Shown here piece by piece: positions 34,438 through 46,800 of a DNA stretch of 64,000 nt (its first letter is position 1; the number at the start of each line of letters is the position of its first letter). The notes under the pieces were generated by a model that worked only from the letters and a program-made list of their open reading frames with translations, made no database searches and was not told the origin of the DNA. The stretch lies in the NCBI GenBank assembly GCA_039720395.1, contig CM077826.1:34928687-34992686 (forward strand), given 5' to 3'. The position numbers were made by a program, and so were the translations under genes. This DNA comes from Liquidambar formosana (taxonomy: Eukaryota > Streptophyta > Magnoliopsida > Saxifragales > Altingiaceae).

Positions 34438-34551
34438 CCAATAGGTTGGATATATTCTGGGTCGTAGCTTCAATTTGTATTTTCTGTGATTCCTCCAATA
34501 GGTTGGATATATTCTGCATCTTAGCTTCAATTTGTATTTTCTGTGATTCAT
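34438..34551. repeat. 57-bp tandem duplication
   Basis: Two copies with a 57-base period starting CCAATAGGTTGGATATATTC; they differ mainly in a short stretch mid-unit. They follow the poly-C run directly. Confidence 0.85.
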
Positions 34552-34559
34552 AAAAAGAC

Positions 34560-34779
34560 AAATATCCAAGAGAATTAGTCCATTTTGTAGGAGGAGAGTC
34601 CCTTTATTCTATCAACGTGGGTTCAATTCCTCTAGGAACACCTCAGGAATTAATTATTGAATGCACTAAATTGATGTGGGAGAGTACGCCCTTAAAAACG
34701 TCCGAAGAGAGATTTAATTAAAATGCATACAAACTGACCCGGACACCTTGACGGTCAAACCAAAAAAAAAAAAAAAAAA
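34560..34779 (+). mobile_element. Candidate tRNA-derived SINE
   Basis: About 220 bases with a B-box-like GGTTCAATTCC at about 34620, the wording ACTGACCCGGACACC near the 3' end, and an A-run of 18 at 34761-34778. The A box is unclear and I do not find a target duplication. Confidence 0.4.
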
Positions 34780-35330
34780 GACATTATTTGGAACGGCTTA
34801 AAACATAGCTTTGGAGTCTAGTGATATCCGTCCACATTAGGAGATGGAGATCAAGGTATGTTTATTTGGTTTTTTGTTGCATGGGTAAACTTGACTGATG
34901 GCTTGGTCATGACAACTGCACTGACGGGTGAGACAAGGCAAAACAAAGTCCCATGGACACAAGCACACAACACAACTGACCCACTTAACTCGTGGGTCTC
35001 AAAAGAGAGGATTTTTATTTTTTTTTAATTTTTTTTTAATCAAATAAAGAACTTCAAGCATCAGAAAAGTCAAGTAGGTTAACACCCTAACCACTCCAAA
35101 CTAAGATTTCCACATCCAGTAAATCGAGTAGAAGAGACATACATTCCTCACCACCTTCTTGATCACAGCAGCAGAGATCATCGCAGATGAACACAATTGT
35201 GAAACCGAGCAGCAAGCTCTTTAACTAGAGATTCACAAGGAAACCCAGAGAAAAGCAACCCGTGGAACCTTGAGCAGCAAATGTTTGGAAGTTCCGTATA
35301 TAGACTCCCATCTGTTAGAGGTGAACACTC
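34780..35330. other. Gene-poor stretch
   Basis: No gene seen apart from possible downstream parts of the F-box remnant (from about 35180). Confidence 0.35.
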
Positions 35331-35570
35331 GATCCCCAGTTGCTGCTTGTACTGGAAAACGAGAGTGAAGTCAGTAAACAATGGCAGCGAGGGCGAGGAG
35401 CTACTCGATCATCCACAAGTATACATTTTGGCATGAAAAATGGCGATTTGAAGAAATCAAAGCATGCCAACGCTTTGAGATGCACTTGCAGCGATTACCA
35501 ACGAGACTTTGAAGAGGATGCCCACGAAGCTGCTCAAAAAGAAGTGTCAGATAAAGCCTCTCTTGCAAGT
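35330..35570 (-). pseudogene. F-box protein remnant
   Basis: Read on the minus strand from about 35545: FEQLRGHPLQSLVGNRCKC, then ISKRWHALISS and a stop after about 15 more residues. This matches the second half of a plant F-box (I..RLP..SL.RFRCVSK.W..LIS). The LP-dl start of the domain is not clear, and the region beyond is broken by stops. F-box proteins are substrate adaptors of SCF ubiquitin ligases; this copy looks dead. Confidence 0.45.
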
Positions 35571-36348
35571 GCCAACAACCGCATAATGCTGATCTTGGTC
35601 TCTACTTTCCGGCTGTGACAGCCACATCCACAGAGAACAAACAGCAACATTGACAATGCAAATATTTTTCAACTATGCGAAACGTTAAAAAGAAAATATT
35701 TCACATCATGGAAGCCAATAACATTATTCCTGTAAACGTAAAAGCAAGACTCAATGCACTGCAGTCCTAATGGTGCAAAGATCAGAAACAGATTCAAATG
35801 AAAAATGGTACGCAAGAAACCTTGACAAAAACTCATGATTATCTCTCATAGACAAAATGCCATTAAACCCATTTCTCAACATGCTTCCACAAGAAGGAAA
35901 AATAAAAGTAAAAAGAAAAAACAAATTCCGAAGAGCCCTCCTTGGGACTCTTTCTTCTTCTTCTTCTTCTTCTGTTTTTTTTTTTTTTCTTCTTCTTTTT
36001 TTTTTTTTTTTTTTGAGCTGCACTTCTTGGAACTTGGGAGTGAGTAGTTCGTAAAGAACTGTTTCAAGCATTTCCCAATAAATAAATACAGAAAACACAA
36101 CATATGAGCTGAAGATAAATCTATTCTAATGAACAGGCTCCGGGAGAAGAATGTGAAGGAATGCTTTAGCACAGAATGTTCACTTCTAAGTTCTAATTAC
36201 CATCCATTCAGTGATAACATAATAATTATATAATCATCTGTGAGGGCACCATACTATCAACCACTAGCCATTCTTGATTCATCCATGCTGCTTCATTTGA
36301 GAACCAAGGGTTCAAAGTTCAAACGATAGCACTGGTTCATACAGGTAA
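35571..36348. other. 3' flank of the DRG gene with low-complexity runs
   Basis: Includes (TTC)n and long T-runs at 35948-36014. Overlapping ORFs here encode only Lys/Glu or Phe/Ser strings and are not genes. The 3' untranslated region of DRG must lie at its right end. Confidence 0.5.
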
Positions 36349-39300
36349 CTATGTCTTCAAGGGTGCCTTCTTTTCTCTGTCAGATATTCGAGCAGGGGCT
36401 GTGGAATGTGATTTAAACCGACCTCTTCCTCCATCTTCCCTTTCCTGAAGAATGCAAATCACATATCTTTATTCTTCCTTCATGGGAGTATATATTTCTG
36501 CTCCATTTGATTGCAAGAAGACGGGAAAGGAAAATGACATTTGAAATTTTATGAATCTTTGGGGTTGGAATGGTTGTCAAATTCCATCCTCTATCCAAGA
36601 ACCAAATGGGGCATTATGGGAAAATTAAAAACAAATAAAAGATAATATAAAGAACGCTCAATAAAAAAAACATTGTGAAGGATTTGCAATAACTACTCAT
36701 CAAACAAGTTCTTGTTGCAGTATAAATAGAGGAACCATGCAGACTTGTCGGTAAGATTCACTATCAATTAGATTACTGAATAAAAGCAATGGTTTGCCGC
36801 ACCTTTTTCTTAACAATCTGAACAACGTCCTCATCATGAAGAACGTGACCGAGGCCACAATTCTGCGGGTGATGCCTGGCACTTGTACCCCACACTAGCA
36901 CATATTTCACATCCTTCACCAAACTCCTGTGTATTTGATTACAAAAGTCTTCGACCGTGCAGCCACCTCTATCCTAAAATCACATACCAGGAAAACAAAT
37001 TTTACAAAAGAAAGTTGTTAAGTTTCCAACTTATAAGCCTAAGCTTATAAGTGGAGGGCCCAAACAACTATATAAAGGTTTATTATTAACCAATGTGGGA
37101 TGTGGTATATTTCCAACACTCCCCCTCATGTGCAGGTCTAACAAGATTCAAATGGCTTGTCACGTGGACAACAAAGACGGGCTCACAAGCGAAACGGGCC
37201 AGGAACAACACGCTCTGATACCAAGTTAAGTTTCCAACTTAAAAGCCTAAACTTTTAAATAAAGCGCCCAAACAGGTATATGAAGACATGTTAAGGTTTA
37301 TTATTAACCAATGTGGGATGTGGTATATTTCCAACAAAATTAAAAAAGCAGTAGAATTTTAAAACATAATTAGTTCCGCCGAAGAATAAATACTTAAGAC
37401 GCAAGAAAATATATGACGTACAGCCGAAAGAACTACAGGATCCGTGAAATCAGGTTGCTGGCCCTGTGGCTTTGTATAAACTCTAACCAGCCCCATCTCC
37501 TCCCACATCTTTGCAAGTAGTCTGTCCAAGTTCAGCTGTAAAACAAAATAATTACACGTTTCTCAGATTATTCACCTAAAATAGGAAATTAATACATAAT
37601 GTTTTCCTTAACAACCTTAGCATTTTGAACTGGTGTTTGGATGCACAATAAAAGGGTGCTAACAAGGTTTTGGCATAAGATGCATATTGGAATGTAAGAA
37701 CATGTTCTTCAGGGAAGGAAACATAGTAAACAAAAAATCACAAAAGCCAACATTCCGATCAAAAGCTGTGGGAAACATGAAACCCATAAAGATGATTGAC
37801 TACTCAAGCTCATGCTTGTCTGTGGTAATCAGTTTCCTACTCTTCTTCCAAATTGAATTGCAGAAAAAAATACAAATACAAAATTTCACAATTACGGAGA
37901 AACTATAAACTCTCATAAAGAGCCCATCCAAACTAACTAATTAAAACTATTATGGTTGTTTCGGGATTAAAACATTTCAGCCAAATCAAGTTCTACTCAT
38001 TAACTCAATTCCTAAATATAAAAGCAATGTATCAAAACTGCAGTCTCCTATGATGGAGACAGTGCCTAGGCTGCTAGGCCCAGTCAAAATCAGGGCAGCT
38101 GAATCTATACATTTTCTATAGGTTCTGTGGCTACCCCAAACTTGCATATTGAGACCAAAATTTATTTCCTTCATCCCATGCTCATGCTTAGGTGGTTGGT
38201 AGAAGTATAGAACCTGCCTTCAGATTGCAGCTAATGACAACAGAATTTGGCTGCCGGGCCAATTTGTCCACATCATCAATACCAATAACGTCTATCTTGT
38301 TGTAGACATATACACACTTCATGTATTTACGGTTTCCCTCAATGACATCAATAAGATCATCCACTGTGGCATCCTCACGAAACAGTACCTACAAAAAATT
38401 ATCAGAAATGAGAATCTTTTTGTTTGAAGTAGCCTGTAGAAAATAACCTGCATAAATTATCAACACATTTACAAAATCATGTGCAAAGGGAAAATATAAC
38501 ACGCTGATAAAGTATAGAGGGCTTCGTCAAGATGGCATCATTCCATAATTTTAACTAGAACGCTAAAGATGTTTCAGAACTAAGCTAGATAGGTCAACTG
38601 AACCCTTTAATATAAGAATCGCAATTGATGTCTTGTTCTGTATTATCTTCTTCCAATTACATAATTAGTTCTAGTCACACATAAAATGGTTTAAAGTATC
38701 AAGAACGCTCTTAAAGCTCCAAAATAAACTAAATAGGTCAAAAGAATCCATTGCACATAAGAATTCTTAACATCCAATGTCTTCAATATGGCCCTTTACC
38801 CTTAATTACTTCTAGTTACGCACTTACACATACATGGTTTAAAGCAATGAAGCATGGATACTTCAAACCCCCCAATGAATTCGTACAATATCCATATCAA
38901 ATATTGATACGCTTAGGATATTTCCTTATACATATTTGATACTTCGTACATATCGAAGCAATAACAAACAATGGCACGTCCTCAGATACACAACGGCTAC
39001 ATTTGAGATTCATTTGGGATTAGTTTGCAATTATTTTTTAAATAAGCAGGGGTTTAAATGTACATATTTAAATACACAATACCCATAGTTTGATCGAAAC
39101 ATTAAACTCATTTTAGTTCTCTCATCTTTGTTCTCTTCCCACACTATCTCTCTCCTAAAGTCCTAAGGCAAAATTTGTAGAGAAATAGAGCCGAATGGTT
39201 ATTTTGTAATGTTAACGTCATTCCAATTTATATAGATGAATTATGAACATGATTGATGGTCATGGTCTTATAAATGTGTTCTTTGGACATTTATTCTTGC

Positions 39301-42300
39301 ATATTGATTAATTTTGTAGATGTTTTAAACTTTTTTATGTTAATTATCAATGTTTTAGACAAAATATTAATATTAATATATTTATTTATTAACAAATCCT
39401 ACATTTTTCTAGAATTGCCGAATTGGCGTAACCGTATGGTAATGTATTTGTATCCTATATCCGTATCCATGCTTCATAGGTTTAAAGTACTGGCCAATAC
39501 TTAGACACCCTAGATCAGTGGAAAATAGTGCAACCTAGTACACAAACAAAGTAAAAAGCAATATCTTAGACGATGCGTCATCTCTAGGGTGATACCTCGA
39601 TAAATTGCAATACGTATCACCAATATTGACACATAATCACTGATAAATAAGCAATATTTTCTCCTGAAGTTCTAATGCATTTTATTGATTTCATCACCAT
39701 CAATTTTGTACAAGCATGGATGAAATCAGTTAGAGCAAAAAATTGAATACCTCTGCATTGTGAATTTTATATTCATGTAGAATTTGATAACAAAGCTTCT
39801 CATCCACATGAGATAAAGGTAAAGTGCTGTTGAAAGAAATGCCTCCAGTTTTTTTCTTTTTGAAGTATATCTGCCAATGAAACAAAAGCACAAAATCAGA
39901 AAGAAACAAAACCAAATTTTTATACATCCTTACAGAAATGAGGAAAATTTTTGAGAGAGAGAGGAGGGAGGAACCTTGTAAAAATGCAATTTATTTGATC
40001 AATGCCTAATGCCATCAAACTAAATTGGCAATTAAGGTACCAAAATAAGTTCAACCTAGAGGACTTCTTAAAAGAGCAAAAAAGGTTACCAGAACTGAAC
40101 TATTGACTAAAGTAAAGGAAGAATTGCCCAGAAAATTTGTCAAACATACAGGCAATTTTCATAAAATGCAAGAGAGAGCTATCTAACAAATTTTGGAACA
40201 TGTAGATTATCCTAAAAAATCCTCCAAACAACACATTCTTACCTGAGGTGGTCTCTTGTTTAAACGCAAACCCACAGCTTCCAGCTCCTTCGTCAATATT
40301 TGCCGATGACCCTCACTCTGAAGCATTTGGCAAACAATTTAAGAGAGAGAGAGAGACTAAAATTAAATAGAATGAATTTAAATAAAACAAATTAAGAAGA
40401 ATTATGACATAAACTACTAATAGCTTACAGACGTAGAGCAAATTGCAAGCAATGGGTATCTAGAAGGTTCAGAAAGCTTCCAAACTCTATAAATATTGCA
40501 AAAATATTTCAGGGCATACATATTTGAGTACTTTGCACTGTTAATGATAATATGTACGAAGGAAAAGCAACTTTCATCAACAGTAACAATCAGCATGGAC
40601 AGTTCGCACAACTCGTAGCCACCCAATTGCCCAGTAAATTTATTGGAATTCCATACAATACAAATTGACAAAGTAAAGATGGTGCTCAGTCAGTATTTCA
40701 TATTTGTAAACACAGCAAGATAGTGAAAGTTTTTGTTCCATCTCCTAAAAGATCATTATAAAACAAGTCACCAGGCATTTCACCATTCTATTTTGTGAGG
40801 CATATAAAATATGGCCAAAAGCATATAAAATATTGTAGAAAATAACATGAATTCACGACATGAGAAAAACTTAGTTATACAATAATATAGAGTAAAATGA
40901 AGACGTTAGGTTTCCAACCTAAAAGCCTAAGCCACTAGGTGGAGGGCCCAAGCAAGTACATGAAGTCATATCAAACCTAACATTTGAGTGATTGGGGGCA
41001 TGGAACTTCCTGACACTACCCCTCATGTGCAGGCCTAACATGACAACAACAGGCTTGTCACGTGGTGTTGACACCATAATTTTACCCATTTGATGAATGG
41101 GTAGAATTATTACATGTGGCATTAAGAGATTGTGTTAGTTGCCAAGAAGTTAAAGGAACATAACTGGACATGTGTACAAAGGAAGACATGTGGCGGTTGG
41201 AGAAAACTAGTAGTTAGATAGTGGGATAGTGGATACACATGGCTGCAGCCATGATTTATGCATGGTAAACTACCCATAATTCATATAATTAAACACATGT
41301 TGCTAGAGAAATAAGTGCTGGGCAGCTATTGACAGTGGAGTATGTCGTCCAGGTGTCAAACAAAGAAGAAAACAAGAAGAAACACATGACATAAAAGGAT
41401 TTTGCACACGTTGCTGAAGCAGTGGCCGAAATTGTAACTACCCTGCAGTTATTGGAGGCTGAAAATAACTGACTAGTGGTTATCTGCAAACAAAATAGTG
41501 GCCGGAATTGACCACCAGGTGGTTTTAAAGTTGTCTACACATGCCAGAAATGAATTCAGCACTTGCATCTAAAGGAAATAACTGCTAGGAACAGTTACCA
41601 GCAGTTACCAACATAGCCTAGCTTAGGAGTAGCGAAACTTAGCCTTAGTCCTTAGCCTAGCCTTAGCCTAGCATAGGAGTAGTGTACCTTAATCGTAGTT
41701 CTTGTAGTTCTTGTGGCATCCTTTATCCAGGCTTCACTTCACAGTGATTCAGTCTTTCTTTTGCTTGTAATCAAAGTGCAATGGATGTAAGTTTTACTTT
41801 GAATTTATGCTCATTGTTATTTTGAATTATTTCTTTCATGGTATTGAATTGAAAGTCCTTTTTAATAATGAGGTAACCCTTTGGACAACCCTGAGTCCAT
41901 ATAAGACCCCACAACCCATATGAACCAGGTAAGTCCAAGGCCCATGAAACCTTGTGTGGGTGGCCCCAAAGGATTTAGCAAGAGTCGAACTCACAACCCC
42001 ACTTCCTGAGGCATAGCCCCTAGCCACTCCTTGGTGTTTAAATTGGAAGTCCTTTTTCTCATAAAAAGGCAAGGAAAAGAACCCAAAAAAGGGAGAAACC
42101 CCAACCCTGAAACAATTGTCTAAACACACAAGGCAACCGAGAATCATTCATTCTTGGTTTCAACCAATTAGTTAGCACCAAGGGTTGTTTTTTGTTCAAT
42201 TTGAACCACAAAGGTTTTAGCACACCCACGTACTAGCTAAAATTGGCCTACACATGGACAACAAAGGGAGGCTCATGAATAGGCCACAAGAACGATATGC

Positions 42301-43826
42301 TCTAATACCATGTTAAGCTTCCAAGTTCCAACTTAAAAACCTAAGCTGTTAAGTGAAGGGCCCAAACAAGTATATGAAGCCATATCATACCTAATATTTA
42401 GGCAATGTGGAATGTGAGACTTCCCAGTAGGAAAAAGTGAGAAAGAGAGAATTAAATAAATAAAGAAAAAGAATCTGAAATCGAGGAAAGATAACTATAG
42501 ATGGTTGTACAAAGTTAGACTTCTTTAAGGACAACTTTGCGGGACAAATAAAATCCATGAAAGAAGTAACCAGAAATCACCAATATATTTGGGAAATGGT
42601 AACAGAGCAAAAAAGCATTTTGCATCTGGGGTAATCAAAAGATCCCCATGTTGACCTATATTCCTCCAACGTTTTGGTTGTAAAATCTACGAGAAAGAAA
42701 GAAGGGAACAATACTCTTTGTAAAAGGACTCCCTAAAAGACCCATATAGGCCTGTCCACGGGTGACAAAGCAGGAATTTATTACCATAATCACAATTTTG
42801 ATTCATCAAATAGCAATACTAGCAAAAAACATTATAGCTTCAAAATAGATACTTACTTTCGAGGCATCAAGGACCATCAACACAATGTCTGATGACTTTG
42901 AAACAGCAATAACCTGAAAGGAAAATAGTTTTGTTAAAGTTTTTGTAAGTTCCATGATATCATACCATGTTGGGTCAAAAGAAGAACGGATAACAAAAGA
43001 ATCAAGACTTAACTCAGAAATAATCAACGTTTTATTTTGGAAATTAATCATGAGAAATTTGATCATAAATTTTTCTGTAAGAATCCTATCCGCATGTTTG
43101 TTATATAAACACAAGATGATATAAAATCATGATAAAAAGAAGAAAGTTAAGTTCTTTACCTGCCTACCACGTCCCTTGCCTTCAGAAGCACCTTCAATAA
43201 TTCCAGGAAGATCAAGCAGCTGGATTTTAGTATCATTGTAGTGTATAATCCCAGGAATACAGGTAAGCGTTGTAAATTCGTATGATGCAGCTTCTGAATG
43301 TGTTCCCGTTAACATAGTCAGAAGTGTAGACTTTCCCACACTATAAACAAAAAATAAACACTAAGATAGGGGAATCCTGGTATAGAATCAATGTGTTGCT
43401 GTGTACATGCACATGTGCACACATACACACACAGGCACATGTGCACATGCACACACACAGACACAGAAAGAGAGTTCAAAAACAAAGCACTTAGTGCCTC
43501 AACTGCCTATATTAAAACCATCATCTCAGACACAATTTTTCTAAAAGTTAATAATATATCAAGCTAACAAAGAAACCTCGGAAATCCTATTAGTGCAACA
43601 CGTCCATGGCCATATTTTGTAACTTCAAAACCTTCTCCGGCTCCACTAGAACCCTGATACACAGATTTAGACGACAATAAATAAGAACAAAAACCAAAAT
43701 TTTAACTATGTGTTTGTTTATATATATGTGCAAATGGAAAAAATGAAAATGAAAAGAACAATATCAAGAAGAGCAACACACGCTGGAAAGGAAACAGGAA
43801 TGCAATCAATACCGTACCATAACTTG

Positions 43827-43870
<44 letters not shown>

Positions 43871-46800
43871 GACAGCCACATGAACAATATGATGTGATCA
43901 TGTCGGACTATCATAGTATATCAAATATGAGATCTTGCAGCGGTTCCTAATTTGAAAATTGTAATGAAAATCTCCCAAGAAAGCATAACTTTTTGGCACA
44001 TATTAAATTCTCTGCGAACACCAACAGCACTAGAGGGCTCAATTTATATTTTCCATTAGTGTTCCTGAATAATATTAAATTTTTAGCTAGTTCAGCTAAT
44101 GAATCCAAAAATTAAAGAATCATGCATAAACCTGCTTATGGATTGAACCAAGAAAAAATCCTTCCAAAATGACATGATCATTAAAGTCAGATTCCACATG
44201 GTTCTAACATTCATATCAGCAAGTAGTCATAACTATGAAGCCAAAATACTTAAAAAATTGTACTAAAGTCAGTAATTGCAAAGCTTGAGATTGGAACTGG
44301 AATAAATTTTCTGCTATACAGATATATAAGTAAAGCTTTCAAAAAGAGAAAAGGATACAAAGTATGCTTTCGCAAAGTATGCTGGCCACTACTCAATAGC
44401 ACCTACAGGAAATTTTTTGTTTGCTTACATTTTTCATTCAGGACACCCTTTACTTAAAATTACAAGTCTTATGCAATTGTACTTGGTGTATGCAAGGGCA
44501 GGATAGAGCCACATGCAAATCATGAGAAGAAGCTGCCTGCTGCCCTCCCTCAAATTTTTTTTTTTTAAATTATTTTTGTTTTGTTCACAACTTATGAATT
44601 ATTTAAAAAATTTCCCTTCCATATATATATATATATATTTTTTCCTTTTTTTTTTTTTCTTTTTTTTTTTCTTTTTTTTTTTTTTTGCTGCCTTCTTTAT
44701 TTCTGTGTTAGCACTTTGACCCACCTAACTCTTTTATTTTGCTCCTGAAGGAATGTTTACTATTACGCTTGATGTGAAAAATCAGTTTGAAAACTATTGA
44801 AAACCTCAATCTTTATGTTAGGCAAGTAAGGGACAAGAAAAAATATGAAAAAAATGAACTTGGGGTTAGAATGGCTGTTGTAATAGGCTGATTTCTCATT
44901 ATTTGTGGAAGCTGAAAAAGATAAAATTCACTCTACAGAATGAGTTCTTAGAAACTCACAAATTTCCCACAAACTTTACCACAATTGCCAGGAATTTTAC
45001 CATAAGGTGATCTGAATGGATAAAGTTATATTATTTTCCCACATGGATAGAACACTAATAACTAACCAAAGGTTGCTCCCTGCCCCCCTTAGAGTAAATC
45101 CCTGGCTCCACTCCTGGGCAAGGCCCCCATAACATAAAGGAGTACAAGCATGGACTTAAATATCCACGATATCTTTGATATATCCACGATATATCCGTAT
45201 ATCCGTACCCCTCGATACGATATCTAACTGACATATCTTTTTCACAAAATATCTTTACGATATTGTCAATATTTTCGATATTATTGATAAAAGCTCGATA
45301 TATCCATAATATCTTCTTTCTTTCACATGGTATCGTCGATATATTGAATACATCCACTATATCGAGGATATATATCGATGGCATCGAGAATTCGAGATAT
45401 TCATTTTCTTGTTATTGTGTCAAAATTACCACCTCTTACTCTTTTAGTATTGATTTATATAAATATTTCAATTAAACTAATGGCTTAAATTAGTGTTATG
45501 AAGTAACAACTTTCATTTACTTTGTTAAAATATTCATTCTTTTGCTTGGCACAATTTTTATACCCTACATAATACAAACTTGTCTAATATACATTTAAAT
45601 TGCAATATTTTGATTTTAAACTGCATATTAGAGTCTAATCATTGTTCCTAGAGTTTCAACGGAAGTATACGTGTTTAACTAACAATATCCATCATATCTC
45701 TGAATCGATATTGAAATTTTCAATATATCCATCGATATATCCGATATATCCGTGTTCTTGGACCCTCGATATATCCATCGATATCGATATTTAAGTCCTT
45801 GAGTACAAGTAAAGATGATGGTCAAAACAAGTATTTTCACAAAGCAACTTCACACTAAGAACATTGACAATAAAAGGATGAGACCTCTTCACACATTAAG
45901 GAAAGAGTGGATATGGTTTAATTAGAACAAATCCACTAATAGACAGGTAAATAAAACTAAGTTAAATGAATGTAGGTTCAATTATTTGTACAAAAGAAAA
46001 GACAACATAGAAATGTGATAGAATTATAGGAATAAATACATACCTATGGTAACAGGGTATGCATAAGGCATTTGAGAAAACTTCATCCAATAGTCCTCCT
46101 AAATCCTGATCGCTAGTTGGGTAAGGTGATTCATATCCAGGGAAGCTATACCTATTCTTCAACATCCCCCCCCCCCCCCCAAAAAAAATAATAATAATAA
46201 TAATAATAATATATCTCCAAAAAGCGGGGTGGTTGGAGCTCGGCCCTCCAAACAAGTTTTCAGGCTTTGAGTCTTCCCACTAGGTGGGGTAAGGCAGGCC
46301 ATAGCCCAGGGTTACACCCTTGTGTCTGGCCCATGTGTGGGAATGCTCACACAGCGCTGTGGGGACGCCACCCTCTCCCCTCAACGTTTTTTTTCTTAAC
46401 CAAAACAAAAAACAAAATGAAAAATGAACTCATCATCAGAATCAGTTCCTAAGCCGGGATTGTCAACAGGGGAAGCTACGTAAATTTTCAAGGTGAATGT
46501 CTACTAAAATGTTTAGCCATATCCGAAAATCACAAGGCACTCTGAGAAGGCAGAAGAGCCATTGTAGACACATACAGAAAAGTCATTCTACTAGAAGGAC
46601 AATTGGCATACAAGGAGAATGGTTAGGAAAAAAAAATTCCCTTAAAATTCAATATATAAAAATCCTAAACTAAACTAAAATAAAATCAAAAAATAAAGCA
46701 GTATTAATAAAGAAAAACTTTAGGCATATCAATGAACAAAAGTTTTTTTTTAAGTAAAACAGTAAAACACCAACAAATTTTAAATTTACAGCACACACAA

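Larger units (their letters stand above)
40904..42430 (-). mobile_element. Second TRIM, in DRG intron 5, split by a later LTR insertion
   Basis: The left LTR-like end (40904-41015) and right LTR (42311-42430) match the TRIM at 37016-37336. A primer site TGGTATTAGAGC (one mismatch) lies at about 42299-42310, and a polypurine complement CTACCCCTC follows 41015. Its interior (GGCTTGTCACGTGG then ACAACAAAGGGAGGC) is interrupted between 41065 and 42254. Confidence 0.75.

Noticed and set aside
35751..36172. Overlapping ORFs of 65-115 codons on both strands
   Set aside because: Poly-Lys/Glu or Phe/Ser from TTC and T-runs; they are in the 3' flank of DRG.
42806..43114. 102-codon minus-strand ORF as a separate gene
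   Set aside because: It only extends DRG exon 5 into its introns.
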